Shown here: one piece after another, positions 8,855-16,502 of the stretch
How positions within the stretch are numbered: position 1 is the stretch's first letter
Layout of the letters: each line of letters starts with the position of its first letter
Origin: Propionibacteriales bacterium
GTDB taxonomy: Bacteria > Actinomycetota > Actinomycetes > Propionibacteriales > Nocardioidaceae
Assembly (NCBI GenBank): GCA_026392415.1
Contig: JAPLCC010000050.1
Coordinates: 47,417-111,416, forward strand
Length of the DNA stretch: 64,000 bases
Direction of reading: 5' to 3'
The notes under the pieces: model-generated
The model's input: only the letters and a program-made list of their open reading frames with translations
The model's database searches: none
What the model was told of the DNA's origin: nothing
Made by a program: the position numbers and the translations under genes

Positions 8855-8860
8855 ACCGTA
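8855..8860 (-). promoter_or_regulatory. -10 element, leaderless-type promoter of the DUF1028 gene
   Basis: On the minus strand TACGGT is six bases from ATG 8848. It lies only five bases from the divergent pfkA -10, so the two promoters overlap. Confidence 0.55.
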
Positions 8861-8865
8861 GGACG

Positions 8866-8871
8866 TAGGGT
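8866..8871 (+). promoter_or_regulatory. -10 element, leaderless-type promoter of pfkA
   Basis: TAGGGT is six bases before ATG 8878. There is no ribosome binding site in the 29-bp space shared with the divergent gene. Confidence 0.6.
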
Positions 8872-8877
8872 CGAGAC

Positions 8878-9906
8878 ATGCGCGTAGGAGTGCTCACTGG
8901 TGGTGGCGACTGTCCCGGTCTCAACGCGGTCATCCGGGCGGTGGTCCGCAAGGGAGTGAACGAACACGGCTTCGAGTTCGTGGGCTTCCGTGACGGCTGG
9001 CGGGGGCCGCTCGAGGGCATCACGATGCCGCTCGGCATCGAGCAGTGCCGGGGAATCCTGCCGCGAGGCGGCACCATCCTCGGTTCCTCGCGGACCAACC
9101 CGTTCGCCGTCGAGGGCGGTGTGCAGCAGATCAAGGACAACCTGGCCGCGGCCGACGTCGAGGCCCTGGTCGCGATCGGCGGTGAGGACACGCTCGGCGT
9201 CGCCACGAAGCTCGCCGAGCTCGGCGTCAACGTCGTCGGGGTCCCGAAGACCATCGACAACGACCTCTCCGGCACCGACTTCACGTTCGGCTTCGACACC
9301 GCGGTCAACATCGCGACCGAGGCGATCGACCGGCTGCACACGACGGCGGAGTCGCACCACCGCGTCCTCGTCGTCGAGGTGATGGGCCGGCACGCGGGCT
9401 GGATCGCCCTGCACTCCGGCATCGCGGGCGGTGCCAGCGCCGTCCTGATCCCCGAGGTGCCCTTCGACATCGATGCCGTCTGCGCGCACGTGATGACCCG
9501 TTTCAAGAGCGAGTACGCCCCGATCATCGTCGTCTCGGAGGGCGCCCTGCCGGCCGACGGCACCGGGATGATCCTGGCCAGCGGCGAGAAGGACGCGTTC
9601 GGACACGTCCGGCTCGGCGGGATCGGCGACCGCCTCGCCAGCGAGATCGAGCACCGCACGGGCAAGGAGGCGCGGGCCGTCGTCCTCGGTCACATCCAGC
9701 GCGGCGGCACGCCATCGGCGTTCGACCGCTGGCTGGCGACCCGATTCGGGCTGCAGGCGATCGGCGCCGTCGCCGACGGTGACTACGGCGTCATGGTGGC
9801 TCTGCGCGGGACAAACATCGTGCGCGTCCCGCTCATCGAGGGCACCGGTGAGCTGAAGGTCGTCAGCCCCGAGGAGTACGCCGAGGCGCAGGTCTTCTTC
9901 GGCTAG
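8878..9906 (+). CDS. pfkA: 6-phosphofructokinase, residues of the PPi-dependent type
   Basis: A 342-aa phosphofructokinase converting fructose 6-phosphate to the 1,6-bisphosphate in glycolysis. The nucleotide or PPi loop GGGDCPGLN lies near residue 9, the GGEDT motif near 100, the catalytic PKTIDND near 123 and the substrate-binding MGRHAGWIAL near 168. In E. coli numbering the discriminating positions 104 and 124 are Asp and Lys here, the combination linked to use of pyrophosphate, whereas Gly at 104 goes with ATP. The reaction may therefore be reversible. Length is normal for the short actinobacterial form. The promoter is of the leaderless type. Confidence 0.92.
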   Translation: MRVGVLTGGGDCPGLNAVIRAVVRKGVNEHGFEFVGFRDGWRGPLEGITMPLGIEQCRGILPRGGTILGSSRTNPFAVEGGVQQIKDNLAAADVEALVAIGGEDTLGVATKLAELGVNVVGVPKTIDNDLSGTDFTFGFDTAVNIATEAIDRLHTTAESHHRVLVVEVMGRHAGWIALHSGIAGGASAVLIPEVPFDIDAVCAHVMTRFKSEYAPIIVVSEGALPADGTGMILASGEKDAFGHVRLGGIGDRLASEIEHRTGKEARAVVLGHIQRGGTPSAFDRWLATRFGLQAIGAVADGDYGVMVALRGTNIVRVPLIEGTGELKVVSPEEYAEAQVFFG

Positions 9907-9955
9907 GCCATCGCCGTGCCACGCCGTCCGGCGGCGGGCCCAGTGCTTCCCTTTC

Positions 9956-9974
9956 GCCTCGCGCTGCGCGAGGC
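9956..9974 (+). terminator. Hairpin after pfkA, possible weak terminator
   Basis: A 7-bp perfect stem GCCTCGC/GCGAGGC with a five-base loop sits 50 bases after the pfkA stop. There is no T-run after it, so intrinsic termination is uncertain. It may act only as an mRNA 3' end structure. Confidence 0.3.
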
Positions 9975-10019
9975 TGGGCTCAGGGAGACCAGGCTCCACC
10001 TCGGGAAGGAAACGAACAC

Positions 10020-11522
10020 ATGGCGACCGACACGTCCGGCGTGACGACACAGGATGGCTCCAGCCAGCCAGAGCTCAAGCGGGTCCTGGGCCCCGGGCTG
10101 CTGCTGCTGTTCATCGTCGGGGACATCCTCGGCGCCGGTGTCTACGCCGTCACCGGTCGCCTCGCAGGTCAGGTCGGCGGCATCGCCTGGTTGCCGTTCC
10201 TCGTCGCCTTCGCGGTCGCCACACTCACGGCGTTCTCCTACCTCGAGCTGGTCACGAAGTACCCCCAGGCCGCTGGCGCCGCGTTGTACACGCACAAGGC
10301 GTTCGGCATCCACTTCATCACGTTCCTCGTGGCGTTCACGGTGATCTGTTCGGGCATCACCAGTGCCTCGACGTCGGCCAACCTCCTGGCCAACAACCTG
10401 TTGCTCGGGCTCAACGAGATCTGGTCGGGCGTGCCGACGACCCCGGGCTGGGCGCTGTTCGTGGCCCTGGTGTTCATGGCCCTGCTCGCCCTGATCAACC
10501 TGCGCGGAGTCGGCGAGAGCGTGAAGTTCAACGTGATCCTGACGCTGATCGAGATGGCAGCGCTGGCCATCGTCATCGCCATCGGGTTCTCCGTGATGGT
10601 CAAGGGTGACGGTGACTTCGAACGGATCACGGTCTTCGAGAGCCCCTCGGACAAGGGCATGTTCATGGCGGTCACCATCGCCACCGCCATCGCGTTCTTC
10701 TCGATGGTCGGCTTCGAGGACTCGGTGAACATGGTCGAGGAGACCAAGAACCCCGAGAAGATCTTCCCGAGGATGATGCTGACCGGCCTCGGCATCGCCG
10801 TGGTCATCTACATGCTGGTGGCCATCTCGGTGATCATCGTGATTCCGCCCGGCCAGATCGGTACGCCGACCAACGAGGACGCCGGAATCCTGATCGACGT
10901 CGTGAAACGGGGTGCCCCGGACATCCCGATCGATGACTTCTTCCCGTTCATGACCGTCTTCGCCGTCGCCAACACGGCGCTGATCAACATGCTGATGGCC
11001 AGCCGGCTGCTCTACGGCATGGCACAGCAGAACGTGTTGCCGCCGGTGCTCGGAAAGGTGCTGCCGGGTCGCCGGACCCCGTACGCCGCGATCGCGTTCA
11101 CGACGCTGCTCGCGATGGCCCTGATCATCGCCGTGGTGAAGCTGCGCGACGCCAAGCTCGGCGACGCCGACGACGGCACCCAGGTGTCGGTCGTCAGTGC
11201 GTTGTCCGGCACCACCGGCCTCCTGTTGCTGGCCGTGTTCTCGATCGTCAACGTCTGTTGCCTGATCCTGCGCCGCGAGCCGGACAGCGGCCACTTCAAG
11301 GCGCCGACGGCCGTGCCGGTCCTCGGTGCTGCGTTCTGTCTCTACCTGCTCGGTCCGTGGGCGCGGTTGGCGCCCGACCGCATCCAGTACGTCATCGCCG
11401 GGTTCATGCTGGCGCTCGGTGTGCTGCTCTGGGGCATCACCCGGATCTTCCACAAGCCCGAGGGCGGGCAGTTCGCCGACATCGAGCACATGGACATCGA
11501 TCCCACGGATGACCCGCGCTAG
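10020..11522 (+). CDS. APC-superfamily amino acid permease
   Basis: A 500-aa inner-membrane transporter with about twelve hydrophobic segments. The first helix carries the substrate-binding GDILGAGVYAVTG motif (near residue 37), which matches the GxG backbone-binding turn of APC transporters of the cationic amino acid group. Helix 6 includes FFSMVGFEDSVNMVEETKNP, the conserved glycine-rich half-helix followed by the N-P turn. The substrate cannot be told. A Shine-Dalgarno run (GGGAAGGA) precedes ATG 10020 at good spacing. It stands alone between pfkA and the DAHP synthase gene, with about 30 bases before the latter. Confidence 0.88.
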   Translation: MATDTSGVTTQDGSSQPELKRVLGPGLLLLFIVGDILGAGVYAVTGRLAGQVGGIAWLPFLVAFAVATLTAFSYLELVTKYPQAAGAALYTHKAFGIHFITFLVAFTVICSGITSASTSANLLANNLLLGLNEIWSGVPTTPGWALFVALVFMALLALINLRGVGESVKFNVILTLIEMAALAIVIAIGFSVMVKGDGDFERITVFESPSDKGMFMAVTIATAIAFFSMVGFEDSVNMVEETKNPEKIFPRMMLTGLGIAVVIYMLVAISVIIVIPPGQIGTPTNEDAGILIDVVKRGAPDIPIDDFFPFMTVFAVANTALINMLMASRLLYGMAQQNVLPPVLGKVLPGRRTPYAAIAFTTLLAMALIIAVVKLRDAKLGDADDGTQVSVVSALSGTTGLLLLAVFSIVNVCCLILRREPDSGHFKAPTAVPVLGAAFCLYLLGPWARLAPDRIQYVIAGFMLALGVLLWGITRIFHKPEGGQFADIEHMDIDPTDDPR

Positions 11523-11543
11523 TTGGGCTGCGGCGCTGCGCCG

Positions 11544-11549
11544 TACCCT
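11544..11549 (+). promoter_or_regulatory. -10 element, leaderless-type promoter of the DAHP synthase gene
   Basis: TACCCT is six bases before GTG 11556. A GGAGG run also sits directly against the GTG, too close to work as a normal ribosome binding site. Confidence 0.5.
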
Positions 11550-11555
11550 TGGAGG

Positions 11556-12893
11556 GTGAGCACCCTCCCGTCCCTCGAGCAGTTGCACGCCATCGGCGCG
11601 AAGCAGCAGCCGTCGTACGACGACCCCGCGGCCCTGGCTGCGACCGTCGACCGACTGCGCACGCTTCCTCCGCTGGTGTTTGCAGGCGAGTGCGACGAGC
11701 TGAAGTCCAAGGTCGCCGCCGCGAGCCGGGGCGAGGCCTTCCTGCTCTGGGGCGGCGACTGTGCCGAGACGTTCGTCGACGCGACCGCCGACAACACCCG
11801 CAACAAGCTGCGCGTCCTGCTCCAGATGGCGGTCGTGCTGACGTACGCCGCTTCCGTGCCGGTCGTGAAGGTGGGCCGCCTCGCCGGGCAGTACGCCAAG
11901 CCGCGCTCCTCGGACTCCGAGACCCGCGAGGGTGTCACGCTTCCGGCGTACCGCGGCGACGCGGTCAACGGCTTCGAGTTCACGCCCGACTCGCGCCGCC
12001 ACGACCCGCAGCGTCTGCTGGACGTCTACCACTCGTCCGCATCGACGCTGAACCTCGTGCGCGCGTTCACCACGGGTGGGTACGCCGACCTCCGTCAGGT
12101 GCACACCTGGAACTCCGAGTTCGTCCGCAACAGCCCGGTGGGCCAGCACTACGAAGCGATGGCCGCCGAGATCGACCGGGCCCTGAACTTCATGCAGGCC
12201 ATCGGCGCCGACCCCGACGAGTTCCACCGCGTCGACTTCTACTCCTCGCACGAGGCGCTGCTGCTCGAGTACGAACACGCGATGACGCGAATCGACTCGC
12301 GCACCGACGCGCCCTACAACGTCTCGGGGCACATGGTCTGGATCGGTGAGCGCACCCGCCAGCTCTACGGTGCGCACGTGGAGTACTTCAGCCACATCCG
12401 CAACCCGATCGGCTGCAAGCTGGGCCCGTCCGCGACCGCCGACGACGCCCTCTCGCTGGCCGCCAAGCTCAACCCGACGAACGAGCCGGGTCGACTGACC
12501 TTCATCACCCGCTTCGGTGCGAGCAAGATTCGCGACGGCCTGCCCGCGCTGGTGGAGAAGGTCAGCGCCGAGGGCGTCGACGTGGCCTGGGTCTGCGACG
12601 CCATGCACGGCAACACCTTCGAGGCCTCCAACGGCTACAAGACGCGGCGATTCGAGGACGTCATCGACGAGGTCCAGGGCTTCTTCGACGTGCACCGCGC
12701 GCTCGGCACCGTGCCGGCCGGCATCCTCGTCGAGAACACCGGCGACGACGTCACCGAGATCATCGGTGGCGGTGAGGAGCTCGACGAGCTCGGCCTCGCC
12801 CACCGCTACGAGTCGGTCGTCGACCCCCGACTCAACCGCGTCCAGTCGCTCGAACTCTCTTTCCTCGTCGCAGAAATGCTCCGCAAGGCCTGA
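11556..12893 (+). CDS. aroG: Class II 3-deoxy-7-phosphoheptulonate (DAHP) synthase
   Basis: A 445-aa enzyme that condenses phosphoenolpyruvate with erythrose 4-phosphate, the first step of the shikimate pathway. The plant/actinobacterial class II pattern is clear: GGDCAETF near residue 67, KVGRLAGQYAKPRS near 105, then NPIGCKLGPSA near 282, and the metal-binding WVCDAMHGNTF near 345. The cysteine and histidine of the metal site are present. I chose GTG 11556 because it follows a -10 element by six bases and gives the usual N terminus. In mycobacteria a class II enzyme lies near the PknL/Rv2175c locus, and the same holds here. Confidence 0.95.
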   Translation: MSTLPSLEQLHAIGAKQQPSYDDPAALAATVDRLRTLPPLVFAGECDELKSKVAAASRGEAFLLWGGDCAETFVDATADNTRNKLRVLLQMAVVLTYAASVPVVKVGRLAGQYAKPRSSDSETREGVTLPAYRGDAVNGFEFTPDSRRHDPQRLLDVYHSSASTLNLVRAFTTGGYADLRQVHTWNSEFVRNSPVGQHYEAMAAEIDRALNFMQAIGADPDEFHRVDFYSSHEALLLEYEHAMTRIDSRTDAPYNVSGHMVWIGERTRQLYGAHVEYFSHIRNPIGCKLGPSATADDALSLAAKLNPTNEPGRLTFITRFGASKIRDGLPALVEKVSAEGVDVAWVCDAMHGNTFEASNGYKTRRFEDVIDEVQGFFDVHRALGTVPAGILVENTGDDVTEIIGGGEELDELGLAHRYESVVDPRLNRVQSLELSFLVAEMLRKA

Positions 12894-12928
12894 GCATCAC
12901 CGCTCAGGCTCGTGGAAGGATGCGGCAC

Positions 12929-13927
12929 GTGATCGACCTGCGCTCCGACACGGTGACCCGTCCGACGGACGCGATGCGTGCGGCCATGGCCTCCGCCGAG
13001 GTGGGCGACGACGTCTATGGCGAGGACCCGACGGTGCTGGCGCTCGAGGAGCGGGTCGCGGGGCTGTTCGGCCATGAGGACGCACTGTTCACACCGACCG
13101 GTTCGCTGGCGAACGTGCTCGCCGTCGCAGCCCTGGTCGCTCCCGGACAGGAAGTCCTGTGTGAGGCGCGGGCGCACATCGCGCGGGCCGAGCTGGGCGC
13201 GCACGGGGCCATCAACGGCCTCACGATGCGCACCTGGTCGCACCCGCGCGGCCAGCTCGACCTGGCTGCGATCGAAGACCTCTTCGCGCCCGACCTCGGC
13301 CCGTTCTTCGTCCGGACCACGGCGATCTCGGTCGAGAACACCCACAACTTCGCCGGCGGCACCGTCGTGCCGCTGACCGACCTGAAGGCGCTGCGGGCCT
13401 TCGCCGACGGGCAGGGCGTGGCGGTCCATCTCGACGGCGCCCGGATCTGGAACGCACACGTCGCGACCGGCACGCCACTGGCGGAGTACGGCGCCGTGGC
13501 CGACGTCATGGCCGTGTGCCTGTCCAAGGGCCTCGGTGCACCGGTGGGTTCCCTGCTGATCGGCAGCCGCGAGCAGATGGTCGAGGCACGGGTACGCCGC
13601 AAGCGCCTCGGCGCCGGGATGCGTCAGGCCGGCATCCTCGCCGCCGCCGGACTGCACGCCCTCGACCACCACGTCGATCGTCTCGCAGATGACCACGCGA
13701 ACGCCCGCCTGCTGGCCGAGGCCTGCGGTGTGGACCCGGCGTCGGTCGACACCAACATCGTCGCCTTCGACCGCGCGGACGCTCCGTCCTTCGTGGCCGC
13801 GGCGCGGGACGCCGGGGTCCTGATCAGCGCCGTCGGTGCGCGAACGATCCGACTGGTCACGCACCTGGACGTCGGTCGTGCCGACGCCGAGCGGGCAGCC
13901 GGAGCGCTCGCGAAGCTGGTGGGCTAG
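12929..13927 (+). CDS. Low-specificity L-threonine aldolase family, PLP enzyme
   Basis: A 332-aa PLP-dependent enzyme expected to cleave threonine or allo-threonine to glycine and acetaldehyde. It opens with IDLRSDTVTRPT, the family hallmark, followed by GDDVYGEDP near residue 30 and the PLP lysine in LSKGLGAPVGS near residue 197. The Asp that contacts the pyridine nitrogen is in HLDGARIWNA near 168. I chose GTG 12929, which follows a GGAAGG Shine-Dalgarno run at nine bases. ATG 12920 would add only three residues. The stop overlaps the convergent zinc-ribbon gene by four bases. Confidence 0.88.
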   Translation: MIDLRSDTVTRPTDAMRAAMASAEVGDDVYGEDPTVLALEERVAGLFGHEDALFTPTGSLANVLAVAALVAPGQEVLCEARAHIARAELGAHGAINGLTMRTWSHPRGQLDLAAIEDLFAPDLGPFFVRTTAISVENTHNFAGGTVVPLTDLKALRAFADGQGVAVHLDGARIWNAHVATGTPLAEYGAVADVMAVCLSKGLGAPVGSLLIGSREQMVEARVRRKRLGAGMRQAGILAAAGLHALDHHVDRLADDHANARLLAEACGVDPASVDTNIVAFDRADAPSFVAAARDAGVLISAVGARTIRLVTHLDVGRADAERAAGALAKLVG

Positions 13928-14946
13928 CCCGGCGCTCCGAGGAAACGAACTTCGCTGATCGCCGTGAAGTCGCGGCCGTTGGTGCCCTTGCCCGGTTCGG
14001 TGACCGTGAGCAGATGGACCGTGACCGTGGCGGTCCGCACGGGCCCGATCATCGCCATCTGCATGGTCTGCTTGTCGGCGAACTCCTGCGTGACGCGGGT
14101 GCCGTCGTCGAACTCCCACTGGACCGCACGGACCCGGCGGTTGCCGGTGTACCAGTTCGTCGGGCCGTCGATCTTGGCGTAGCCGTTGATCATCCCGACG
14201 TCGGTCAGCACGACCTCGGCACCGAGGTCGAAGGTCAGCGTCTCGCCGGTCCCGTCGCCCGGCATGCGCCAGGTGGTGCGGGCGCTGCCGTCCCACATGT
14301 TCGCGGCCACGAACTTCACGGGCTGGTTCTGCCGGTCGCGGCTCGGCGGTGCCACGGCAGGAACCTCGGCCGACACACCGGCGGTCAGGTCGATGACGTC
14401 CTCGGGGTCCGGAGCGTCGGCCGGGGCACCCGTCCCGGTGCTGTCAGGCTTCTCGGGTTCGTCGGTCCCGGACACGCTCGGTGCGGTGGCCGCGCTCGTC
14501 GGGGCGCCGGGGACTTCGTCGGCGGCGTTCTCGTCGTCGCCGCCTCCGATCAGCAGGAGCGCACCGAGTCCGGCCACGACCGCGAGGACCACCAGTGCGA
14601 TCGCCCAGGGCCACCAGGCCCGGACCGGGCGGGGCGCGTCGTAGGACGGCGCCTCCGGCAGCCAGGAGGGTGCCGGAGGGGGCATCGGCGGGGGCATCGG
14701 AGGGGGTGGCATTGCGGGACTGACCACGGTCGGCGGGGCCTCGGCGTACAACGGGTAGCGGGCCGAGGGCGGCAGTTGGTCCGCGGACGGCGGCACGACC
14801 GGCGCAGTCGCGCGCGGCGTCGTGGGCGCGTCGATGTGAGGCATCGCCTCGGGGTGTCGGCCGGGGACGGGCTTGCCGCAGTTGGTGCAGAACCGGCCGA
14901 TCCCGAGCTCGTGCCCGCAGTCGATGCAGAACGTCGGGGTGGTCAT
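13924..14946 (-). CDS. Zinc-ribbon membrane protein with NADase-type glycan-binding (discoidin-like) domain
   Basis: A 340-aa protein in four parts. Residues 5-24 hold a CxxC-x11-CxxC zinc ribbon. Residues ~30-105 are a Pro-rich cytoplasmic linker. One membrane helix lies at ~112-135. A Thr/Ser/Pro stalk leads to an extracytoplasmic beta-rich domain from ~200 to the end, which has the W-G-T-W pattern and TVTVHLLTVTEPG strand seen in discoidin-like domains that bind glycans. It probably senses or attaches to envelope polysaccharide, but that is inference. The gene stands alone and converges on the threonine aldolase gene. A TAGCGT element lies nine bases before the start. Confidence 0.75.
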   Translation of the reverse strand: MTTPTFCIDCGHELGIGRFCTNCGKPVPGRHPEAMPHIDAPTTPRATAPVVPPSADQLPPSARYPLYAEAPPTVVSPAMPPPPMPPPMPPPAPSWLPEAPSYDAPRPVRAWWPWAIALVVLAVVAGLGALLLIGGGDDENAADEVPGAPTSAATAPSVSGTDEPEKPDSTGTGAPADAPDPEDVIDLTAGVSAEVPAVAPPSRDRQNQPVKFVAANMWDGSARTTWRMPGDGTGETLTFDLGAEVVLTDVGMINGYAKIDGPTNWYTGNRRVRAVQWEFDDGTRVTQEFADKQTMQMAMIGPVRTATVTVHLLTVTEPGKGTNGRDFTAISEVRFLGAPG

Positions 14947-15030
14947 GGCGGGGCCACGCTACCGCGAGCGGCCCCGCGAGGCAGGTCCTTGCGTGAGACG
15001 GGTGGCGCCGCAGTGGTGGGTGGCCCGACG

Positions 15031-15513
15031 TCAGCCCGCCATCGCGCGCCGGTGCGCTTCGGCCTCGATGTCCTCCAGGTCGTGCTCCAGGACCTTGCGG
15101 GTGCGCTCGTAGCTGAAGCCTCCGAAAGCCGCCCAGATCGCCCGTGACAGGGGGGAGCGGTGGCTCATCTCGACCGTCGTGGTCATCGCGAGCCGGGTCT
15201 GGTCGCGATCGCGCCCCGTCGGGGTGAGCCGGTACGCCGTCCGGATGATGTCGTTGCCGACCTCGGCCTCGACCACGGTGCGCAACGGTGGCTCGGACTC
15301 GACGACCTGGAGTTCTTCGGGACCGTGGTGGCCGAAGAGCGTGCGGCGTTCGCGCCAGGCAGTCCCGACGTCGTACTCCCCTTCGGTCAGGAGCTCGGCC
15401 TCACTGACGCTGCGCAGGACGTCGTTGGCATGGGCGACGTCGGTGATGACGTCCCAGACGTGCTCGGGCGGCGCGGAGATGGTGCCGTGGACATGAATGA
15501 TGTGACCGGCCAT
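15031..15513 (-). CDS. SRPBCC (START-like) family protein
   Basis: A 160-aa protein with the START-like helix-grip pattern: HVHGTISAPPEHVWDVITDV at the N terminus, a run of beta strands, then a C-terminal helix rich in Glu and Arg. Such proteins bind lipids or polyketides in a deep pocket. No catalytic residue is obvious. The start ATG 15513 is preceded by GAGGAG at seven bases, while an upstream start at 15546 lacks one. It is followed by the EamA-type transporter gene upstream on the same strand, with 78 bases between. Confidence 0.82.
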   Translation of the reverse strand: MAGHIIHVHGTISAPPEHVWDVITDVAHANDVLRSVSEAELLTEGEYDVGTAWRERRTLFGHHGPEELQVVESEPPLRTVVEAEVGNDIIRTAYRLTPTGRDRDQTRLAMTTTVEMSHRSPLSRAIWAAFGGFSYERTRKVLEHDLEDIEAEAHRRAMAG

Positions 15514-15591
15514 GGATGACTCCTCGAGGATTCCCCAGACCTCCATGGTGCGCCGGACCGATCCGGAAAGCCAGACCCGCGAGCGAGGAAG

Positions 15592-16500
15592 TCACACAGC
15601 GATGTGGGGCACTTCCGCCTCGATCCTGCGTCGTGGCAGTGACTCGACGACCAGCATCGCGGTCAGCACCATCACGCCGCCGACGGCCATCCGGCTGGTC
15701 ACCGACTCGCCACCGAGCAGCACTGCGAAGAACGCCGCGAACACCGGTTCCATGCTCATGATGATCGCGCTGCGGGTCGGCGGCAGGTGGGCCTGCGCCC
15801 AGGTCTGTGCCAGCAGCGCGGCCGCGCCGGCGACCAGCGCCATGTAGACGATCGAGGCCCAGTCCGCTCCGCGTTCGGGGAGTACGACGCCCGGGGCGCC
15901 CGAGACGAGCGCGGCCGCCGAGCAGATCGCTGCGATCACCAGCACCTGCAGGATCGACATGCCCAGTGCATCGCCCGGTCGCGACCACGCGCCGAGGCCG
16001 ACGATGTGGAGCGCGTAGAGCAGGGCAGCGACGAGGGTGATCGCTTCGCCGTACCCGATCGAGAAGCCGTCGAGCGTGAGCACGCCGAGTCCGGCGGTCG
16101 CGAGGAGCACCGCTGCCCAGGTGGCTCGCGAGATGCGGCTTCGCAGGATCAGCGCGGCGAACAAAGGTGTCGCCACGACGTACAGGCCGGTGATGAACCC
16201 GGACACGCTCGCCGGAGTGTGGGCGAGCCCGGCGGTCTGGAGGATCTGGGCGACGCCGTAGAGGCCGCCGAGCACGAGCGCCCGGCGGCGCATCTCGGGG
16301 GAGAGGCGGCTGATCGCGCGCGGCGCGACCAGCACCATCGCTGCTCCGGCGATCAGGAACCTGACGGCCAGGAAGTCGACCGTCGGCACCCGCTCGAGGA
16401 GGTCCTTGATCAGGAAGAAGGTGGAGCCCCAGCACGCGGTCATCGCCAACAGCGCGAGCGTCGCCAGCAACGTGGTGCGGCGCGTGTCTGGCTGGGTCAC
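15592..16500 (-). CDS. EamA/DMT-family transporter
   Basis: A 302-aa integral membrane protein with ten predicted helices in two EamA repeats of five. The first helix contains MTACWGSTFFLIKDLL, a typical EamA opening with Trp-Gly-Ser, and the repeat-end motif with Glu appears as MSMEPVFAAFFAVLLGGE near residue 250. These carriers export metabolites such as amino acids or nucleosides, and no substrate is indicated here. Its GTG start lies two bases after the stop codon of the kinase gene, so it is likely translated by coupling with it. A role related to the kinase is not shown. Confidence 0.85.
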   Translation of the reverse strand: MTQPDTRRTTLLATLALLAMTACWGSTFFLIKDLLERVPTVDFLAVRFLIAGAAMVLVAPRAISRLSPEMRRRALVLGGLYGVAQILQTAGLAHTPASVSGFITGLYVVATPLFAALILRSRISRATWAAVLLATAGLGVLTLDGFSIGYGEAITLVAALLYALHIVGLGAWSRPGDALGMSILQVLVIAAICSAAALVSGAPGVVLPERGADWASIVYMALVAGAAALLAQTWAQAHLPPTRSAIIMSMEPVFAAFFAVLLGGESVTSRMAVGGVMVLTAMLVVESLPRRRIEAEVPHIAV

Positions 16501-16502
16501 CC

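Noticed and set aside
9903..12803. 966-codon open frame on the minus strand
   Set aside because: It is the antisense of pfkA, the permease and the DAHP synthase genes, Asp/Glu/Arg/His-rich with no domain, as is usual opposite GC-rich genes.
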